64,000 nucleotides of DNA, taken from positions 3,707,961-3,771,960 of the forward strand of contig OY986975.1 in the NCBI GenBank assembly GCA_963920575.1, in the 5' to 3' direction. The stretch is from Narthecium ossifragum. Taxonomy: Eukaryota > Streptophyta > Magnoliopsida > Dioscoreales > Nartheciaceae. The translations under genes were made by a program, and so were the position numbers. The notes beneath the pieces are model-generated. The model was not told where the DNA came from and did no database searches. It saw only the letters and a list, made by a program, of their open reading frames with translations. This document shows positions 58,015 through 64,000 of the stretch, one piece after another. Numbering within the stretch: position 1 is the first letter of the stretch; every line of letters begins with the position of its first letter.

Positions 58015-60222
58015 GGGCCCAAGCCCAGAACTTCCAAACTAGGTTCCACCTAACCTTTCTAACAAACACAAGCACCAAACAAGGTATGTGTATGCACACC
58101 CAGTGTGAAACGACCGCCAAGGCGTAATTTCCCAAATTGCCCTTGGGTGAACAACAAGCCAAAGGAAAAAGAGGGGCAGGTCCTCACAACTAAGCTCAGT
58201 AGGGTTCTACACTACGACACACAGAAGGAAGAGGGAAACGCAAAAGTGTCGCCCTCAAGTAGGATCTGGGTTTATACAGGGGTCCCATAACCCCATCGCG
58301 TGTCCCTGGTGCCCAGGAGCAGCACACAGTAAGCTCAACAAACACTGTTGACTCACATGCAGGGAACCGACACTGCAGGCGGGAAATGGCACCACTGAGG
58401 GGGCCTCTCCACCACTCAAGAGTCTACACAGTGGAACACCGGCTACACCTCAGCTTCCGACTCGAGGCCGACACGACCTCTACAATCATCAAGCAACCAG
58501 TGTACCAGTCATCTAAGCCTATCATCGAATCGACTGGACACCACAATTCAAACCAGGTCCAAACTACCCAACCCCGGTCCTAGGGTTAAGTCCGAGCTTC
58601 CAGCCTCGGGACGGCGACCCACAGATCACCCACGCTCTAACCAATGCAACTAATGCACAACAGGGAAAATGCATGCTATGAACATACACAGATAAGAAGC
58701 AAAGCATGCAACAGTATGACAGGGCATCATATAAGTCTACTGGATCGCTGCAGCGGTACAACCAACCGCTGCCAGCCGATCCGCAGCGGGTCCCGGCATT
58801 ACGACGGTACCACTACCGTCAACCGCGAACTCCTGCAACGGGAAGCAACCCCGAAAATCGCTGAAAGGACAGTAACAATATAATATTATATTGCGAAATA
58901 TAATATTATATTCAAACACCCAAAACCTCTACTTAGGGGCTAATTGATCCCATCGATCCGACGTTCAAACGACGTCGGATTCAAGATCCAACTTAGCCAT
59001 CAGTAGGTGTATATACCAGGATCAATATATCCAAAAATCATAATCATCCAACGGTTGGATTAACGAGAAAACACTAATCAAAAATCGCTAATCAAACTAA
59101 CTTACCAGTTAATTGCTGCAACGCAGCCCTCCAGCAAACAATTCATAACAAATCGTAAAAAAATCAGAAAAATATGAAATCAGTTGGGTTAGAGAGTAGA
59201 TTCAAATATCTACAACTCTTATATTCATCACAACCCAAGATCACGTACACGCCAGCCGAAAAACTCGCCGCAAGCCGGCTGTTCTTCAAGAACAGCAGAA
59301 AACAGGAAATCCGAGACTAATCATGCATAAAACCTACTCAAATCTCAACCAAATATCATGAAACTTATATCAGTAATTCAACTAGGCATGAGGAATCTAA
59401 CAACACCAAGATCAACAACATCCAACGGCTAGATCTAGAGAAAACCCGAAAACAACATCAGTAGGTATAAACCTACCTAACAACGCTTTCCTCGGCTTAT
59501 TCCCCGCGAGTTGATCACCAACAAGGCTCCAAACCACTTCAGGGATCTTCCTCTCGTTGTCACGGATCCAACGAGCCTTAGAACACCGAAAATGATGGTC
59601 GGAGGAGGGAGAACGGAGGAGATGAAGTTCGCTGCAGGAAACAGGGGAAAGAAGCAGAGCTTTCGGGAGAAGAAAGAAGAAGGAAGAAGAAAGGAGGAGA
59701 AGGAGGAAGAGAAGGGGAAGAAAAGGAGAGAAAAGGGGAAGGGGAAAGCCGAGGGAAGGGGGAAAAAGAGAAAGAAGGGGAGGGGAAGTCTTCCCCCTCT
59801 GACAGGAGAGAGCGACGGCCAACAGCGGCCGTCCTCGCGAAGCAGAAAACCAACCGACTCGAGTCCGATCGGTCGCTCCAAGGAGCGATCGATCGCTCCC
59901 GAGCCGCCAACAGCTCAAAGACCTTCTGCACTAAGCGATCGATCTCCAAAGCATGTCAGATCGATTTGCCTAGCAAGGCCAGATCGATCTCCTTAGCAAT
60001 CCAGATCGATCTCCTTCGCCCAGAAAGGCAAACTTGGGCTAAAACACAAGCCCAAGCTCAGATCTTCCGATCTCGGGTTAACCTAGCCATTCTAACAAAC
60101 ACTAACACAAATAAGCCCAGTGTGTGCACACGCGGGTGTAAAACAAACCAACAAGACGCAATTTACCAAATTGTCCTTGCGGTCTACAACGAGCCAGAGG
60201 GGTAGAAGGACAGGTCCTCACA

Positions 60223-60475
60223 ATTAGCCAACAAGTCCATAGTTAAAATTGATGTCAACGGTATATTTTAAATACATTTTTAAAAAATAATATTATTTTA
60301 AAAAATTTCCAATTGTAATTCGGCAGCGGGCGTGAAATCTATGCCCGATTAATCAGCGCTTCGGATCGCCGAGGAGGGCGGCGTGCGAAAAAATCACGGA
60401 TAGAGCTCGAACTCGTGCGGTTCGCAACTAAAAGGAGAGGTCCCTCGCGCTTCTCTCGAGCTCCCGCCCTTTTTT
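60223..60475. promoter_or_regulatory. Shared head-to-head promoter, distal half
   Basis: Matches the upstream regions of NEPRO-like copies 2 (about 11,200-11,446) and 4 (about 50,370-50,620), including CCAACAAGTCCATAGTT, CGAAATCTATGCCCGATTAA and CTCGCGCTTCTCTCGA. At 60,470 the similarity ends and the plus-strand gene begins. It therefore lay between two divergent genes before the LTR insertion. Core promoter elements were not identified. Confidence 0.65.
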
Positions 60476-60479
60476 ATTG

Positions 60480-60795
60480 TTTGTTTCTATCTTTATCCCC
60501 CCCCCCCCCCTATAATTCCTCAACCCCCATCCCCCCTTCTCTTCTCCTCAACACCAATCGAAACCGCATCTCTCTCTCCCATTTCCCTTCCCCTGGATCG
60601 AATTCACAGTAAGTGGTGCGTTTATGTCGTTGTTCTCACCTTCGTTGTCGATTCAAGACTCCATTTTTCGTTAATTATCTGTGGATTAATGCGAGCATGT
60701 TGACCGCAATGGTGTTTTTTAGAGGCCTTCTGTTGCATTTCTTTGCCATCGAATTGGGTATTTGCCAAATAAGGAAAAAAAATGGTCGGTCTTTT

Positions 60796-60833
<38 letters not shown>

Positions 60834-63800
60834 CAAACAATGGATTATTTGCTTTCATGGGTTTGTAGCTTTTGAGGTAATAAACTTTCCATAGGTTTTG
60901 GAGATATGGGTCGGTTGCTGTTGTAAGTTCTGGAGGATTGATATCAGCTGTTGAGTAGGATCTTGATGGAATTGGATTCTTATCGAATTGCATATATGCT
61001 CTCTCATTGTTAGCATTCGCTTTTAGCTTTTCCATGTAATTCTTTACTGAAAATGTCTGCTTTTAGCTTAATTTATTTTGGAAGTTTTGTGTTTGAATCT
61101 TGCTTCAATTAATGTATGGGGTCTTTGATTTGATGAGTCATGGCAAAGATCATGTCTAGATTGTGTTCATCAGACATATAATATATTTTTAGCAAGTTTG
61201 TGGTTCCTCGATTATATGTGTTCGGCTTGAAGTACGAGGGTAAATGGGTTGGCTTCAGATGGAAGCTTGCTGAAGAATCTATGAGGTTTTGGGAGGTCTT
61301 GAATGGAATTAGATTTTTTTTGTTTTTGAGATGCACCTTTCCACGTTTTATGGTCATTCTGTCCCATTAAGTTTGTTCGGTTCACGGCCACCTTTCCGCG
61401 TTCTTCCTAGTTGATTCTAAATCTTCTTAGAAAAGAGGATGATTACATTATAATGATTGCTAGCGGGAGTTAGTACTTTCATCCATGTGGAAAACTTTAA
61501 CAAGATAAGATGGAATTTTTCTTCTTTCTCTTGTGGGAATATGTCTTCTGGATGTGACTATGCACTACCAAACTATATGTTCATTTCTCTCATATTCTCC
61601 TGTGAGCTGTCTTTTTAGAATATTAATGTGATGATTTTTGCTCTTGCGCTGTTCTTTTACATATTTTCTTAGACACCAAGCAATACCCACTTCTTTTGAG
61701 AAGTTAGCCTTGCAAGGTAACGAAATTGAATACGGCTCTCATGAAATCTTTGTCCCGTGCCTCTTTTTCACATATTATCTAGTATTTCTGCAAACTGCTT
61801 GTGATACTTATATTCACGCAGTTTAAAAATTAGACCTCATGTGTACATTAACCGTGGTCTTTCTTAGCTTGATTCTATTTCAGTTTTGGGAGTTATTTAA
61901 CTGCTAGGAAGGGGCTGAAGACCCTGTAAACCCCTTTAATAATGAATGGAGGCTTTGCCTGAAGTTTATCAGTTGACAGGCTTGCAAATTGGGTAAGCTC
62001 CTCTTTCTGTTACGTGTTACTTGCATAGAGGTTTTTTTCTCCTTTGGTGATCATGACTCAGATTAGATTGATGTCTTGCGTTCATTCTTCTTTACGAGGA
62101 GTCATGTTTAATGCTTGAAAGATTTAATTCCTGAAGCAAGTATGGTGAGCCTAATAAAAGTTCATTCACTTGAAATTCTGTGGTTTATTTAGATCAGGAG
62201 GAAAATGTTAGAGATATGTCTATACAACCTTCCATCAAATCTCATTTTGTATAGCTATTTGACTGGATGAATGAATTTTCTTTTTTAATCACGCCCTTTA
62301 TGAAGTTATACCATTGTCATTGCAATTTTATTTTTTCTGTTGATAGTTCGTTCTTGCAAGTTTTATTTTGTTGTCCTTCTTTCCTATGTACAGATATCCT
62401 GATAATATTTACATTTTCTCCAATTGTCCTCACTTGTTGCAAGTGCCATACTTCCTTGATATGCATGTTCCCTTCTTTGTCATATTTTTTACTTGCATTT
62501 CATCTGAAACATTCACCTTCTAGATCTTTTAGTTTATTGGGTAAGCATGAGTTTGGGAAGCCATTAGGACAAATAGGTGCATACACTTGTCTAACAGAAT
62601 TCAAACCTTCTATCGGATAAAGTAGGTTTTCATGCAGAGTATGATATCTCCTGTGATGGGCTTTTGTGACAGTGGCATTAGTAGACTATGAACTTATGAA
62701 TCTAAATAATTTACAGAGGCCAACTTCTTAAATCTTAATGGCCTTCGGTTATTTCTCAAGTTCAAACTCTGTTTCACGTGATTGATAAATAGATCCCCCA
62801 TTGCTCTACTGTTAAGCTTCATCTTCAAGATTGTTTAAAACATGATTTCAACTAATCCACTCGGATGAATCATACACGGTGTATGGGTATAGAAATTGTG
62901 AATCGGTATTTGTTGTCCTTGTAGGTATTAAAACGGTTATACTTATACCTTCTATTCTTACAATTGAAATTTTACTCGGTAAACTTCTTGTTCTCTGTTT
63001 TTCTCTGTTCTATATACAAACATATTTCGCATTTGCCAAAACCCCCTGGATGGCATTGTATTAACAGCTGTTTATGAACTTTTCTTTCCAGTGATATACA
63101 ATCTTATGTTTCTCGGGCTTTCCTGTATTTTGCACCCTTAAGCAATAGACTGCTCATTCTAGTTGACAACCGGCCCTGGGTATTGAACAAGCACTCTCGA
63201 TCAGCATTGCTATGGCAGTTGATGGTCACCAAGGTTTACCATTCTTACATTTCTCTCATTAGTATTTTGAGCTTGTCATTCAAGGGCTTTCTGCTAATTT
63301 TGCTGCATTATTTTCAGTACAGAATATCTCCATTCACAAATACAAAGGCACGTGGCAGGATTTCAACTCCAAGAGGAAAGACTGAAAGGCATGGTTGTGA
63401 CACATCCAACCATGAAAATTCGAAGAGGTCTCATCGATGGTTTCCTGTCATGGATTCCACAAAATGGCAAGAGAAGTATCTTTTCTCAGTGATGGATTTG
63501 AGCAAATCACTGCATGGCTTTCTTGTCTTTGAAGTGGCATGGAAAGATGTTCACGGAATCAACTATTTGAATAAGCTGCAGGTATCAATGCATAGACAAC
63601 TCTTTCATGTTGTTGTTTCCATCCTTAGTTCTCGCTTGTGTTCAGACGACTTGTATCTTGTTCGCAGACAGATACTTCCCTAGCTCTTGAAGTTAAATTC
63701 ATGAAGAAGTGGGAATTCTATAGCCCTGACGAGGCCTTAAGTAGTGTTCCATTATGGTTCTCAGGAAGAATATCAGAAATCCAATCATTAAGGAAGAATT

Positions 63801-64000
63801 TGAGAAAATTATGTGATCTAGATATCCGACATTGGGACACTGACTCTTCTTCAAGAGAGATACTTCTGCACAAAACACCTCATATAGAATATCCTTCCGA
63901 CGATGATTTTGTAGATGTGCTGCAGTCTCCTCCTAGTAAACATGAGGGTATTGATACTGCACAACCGCGTGACAAGGCCAGCATTCACTCTAACAGTTCT
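60480..64000 (+). CDS. Conserved plant protein of unknown function, 5' part
   Basis: I do not recognise the family name. The ATG at 61946 has an in-frame TGA just before it. Coding exons 61946-61992, 63092-63233, 63318-63581 and 63668 to beyond 64000 join in phase, giving 262 visible residues. It begins MEALPEVYQLTGLQIG and continues SRAFLYFAPLSNRLLILVDN. Later come SPFTNTKARGR, KWQEKYLFSVMDLSKSLHGF and LVFEVAWKDVHGINYLN. The intron pattern and sequence quality argue for a real gene. A 5' UTR exon probably ends at 60608 (GTAAGT donor), and a further UTR exon may lie at 61,673-61,716. No signal peptide or membrane helix is clear in the visible part. It was head-to-head with the NEPRO-like gene before the LTR insertion. 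Confidence 0.75.
60798..60832. repeat. (CT)n microsatellite in intron
   Basis: A perfect CT run in the first intron of the unknown gene. A run of about 14 C residues also lies in its 5' UTR at about 60,498. Confidence 0.9.

Larger units (their letters stand above)
53185..58188 (-). mobile_element. Solo LTR nested in 52782-60222
   Basis: Starts TGTCGCGCCCCAACCC and ends CAGGTCCTCACA, with a perfect TSD ACTAA (53180-53184 and 58189-58193). It is about 2.40 kb after removing the third-level LTR. Palindrome clusters at about 54,480-54,790 and 55,345-55,385 mirror those of 13921-18462, its closest relative in the window. Confidence 0.9.
52782..60222 (-). mobile_element. Solo LTR in the shared promoter, outermost of a three-deep nest
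   Basis: On the plus strand it begins TGTCGCGCCCCGACCC and ends GACAGGTCCTCACA. A perfect TSD ATTAG (52777-52781 and 60223-60227) marks insertion between the NEPRO-like copy 5 start and the downstream gene. Without the nested LTR (53185-58188) it is about 2.43 kb. Its GATCGATC cluster lies at about 59,868-60,020. It belongs to the same family as 15157-17523, with which it shares long segments. Confidence 0.9.

Overview
The window is nuclear DNA of a flowering plant, most likely a monocot. The evidence is GT-AG introns with plant-type exon structures, a GC-rich intronless receptor kinase, and dense nested LTR retrotransposons with 5-bp target-site duplications (TSDs). I cannot name the species. 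No bacterial, organellar or CRISPR features are visible.

Layout. (1) 0-13.4 kb is gene-rich. It holds the last two exons of a PUB-domain protein gene (+, ends 1060), a tRNA-derived SINE, a complete 8-exon gene for a 397-residue NEPRO_N (DUF4477) protein (-, 2440-7052), an eS24 ribosomal-protein pseudogene (-, about 9.2-9.7 kb), and two extra copies of the 5' part of the NEPRO-like gene (10.1-13.4 kb). (2) 13.4-30 kb is nested transposons: solo LTRs of one family (TGTGAGGAC...GCGACA, about 2.2-2.6 kb each), a solo LTR of a second family (TGATGAGTC...TCA), an RNase H relic, a 4.6-kb non-autonomous LTR element and a 592-bp hAT element. (3) 30-34 kb holds inverted-repeat elements: a Mutator-like element with a second one nested in it that carries an EIN3-like gene fragment. 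(4) 34.07-42.52 kb is a decayed Ty1/copia element with both LTRs, interrupted by an antisense solo LTR. (5) 42.5-46 kb is mostly small DNA-transposon remnants. (6) 46.24-48.57 kb is an intact 776-residue S-domain receptor-like kinase gene (+), followed by a copia 5' fragment. (7) 49.1-52.5 kb carries two more NEPRO-like 5' copies. (8) 52.78-60.22 kb is a three-deep nest of solo LTRs. (9) 60.4-64 kb is the 5' part of a conserved plant gene of unknown function (+), running off the window.

How it fits together. Removing the LTR nest at 52,782-60,222 (perfect ATTAG TSD) restores a head-to-head arrangement: NEPRO-like exon 1 on the minus strand and the unknown gene on the plus strand, about 0.5 kb apart. 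This shared upstream region also occurs in NEPRO-like copies 2 and 4, which join copies 3 and 5 at the same breakpoint. The NEPRO-like 5' exons plus shared promoter were therefore tandemly duplicated and later split by transposons. The only copy with all eight exons (2.4-7.05 kb) has lost that upstream region.

The most distinctive unexplained signal is the clusters of short palindromes (GGATCGATCC, AGATCGATCT, GGTCGACC) inside the LTRs of two apparently unrelated families, in one case as a clean 21-bp-period array. The boundaries of most nested elements are supported by TSDs read directly from the sequence. Functional statements rest on recognised protein families.
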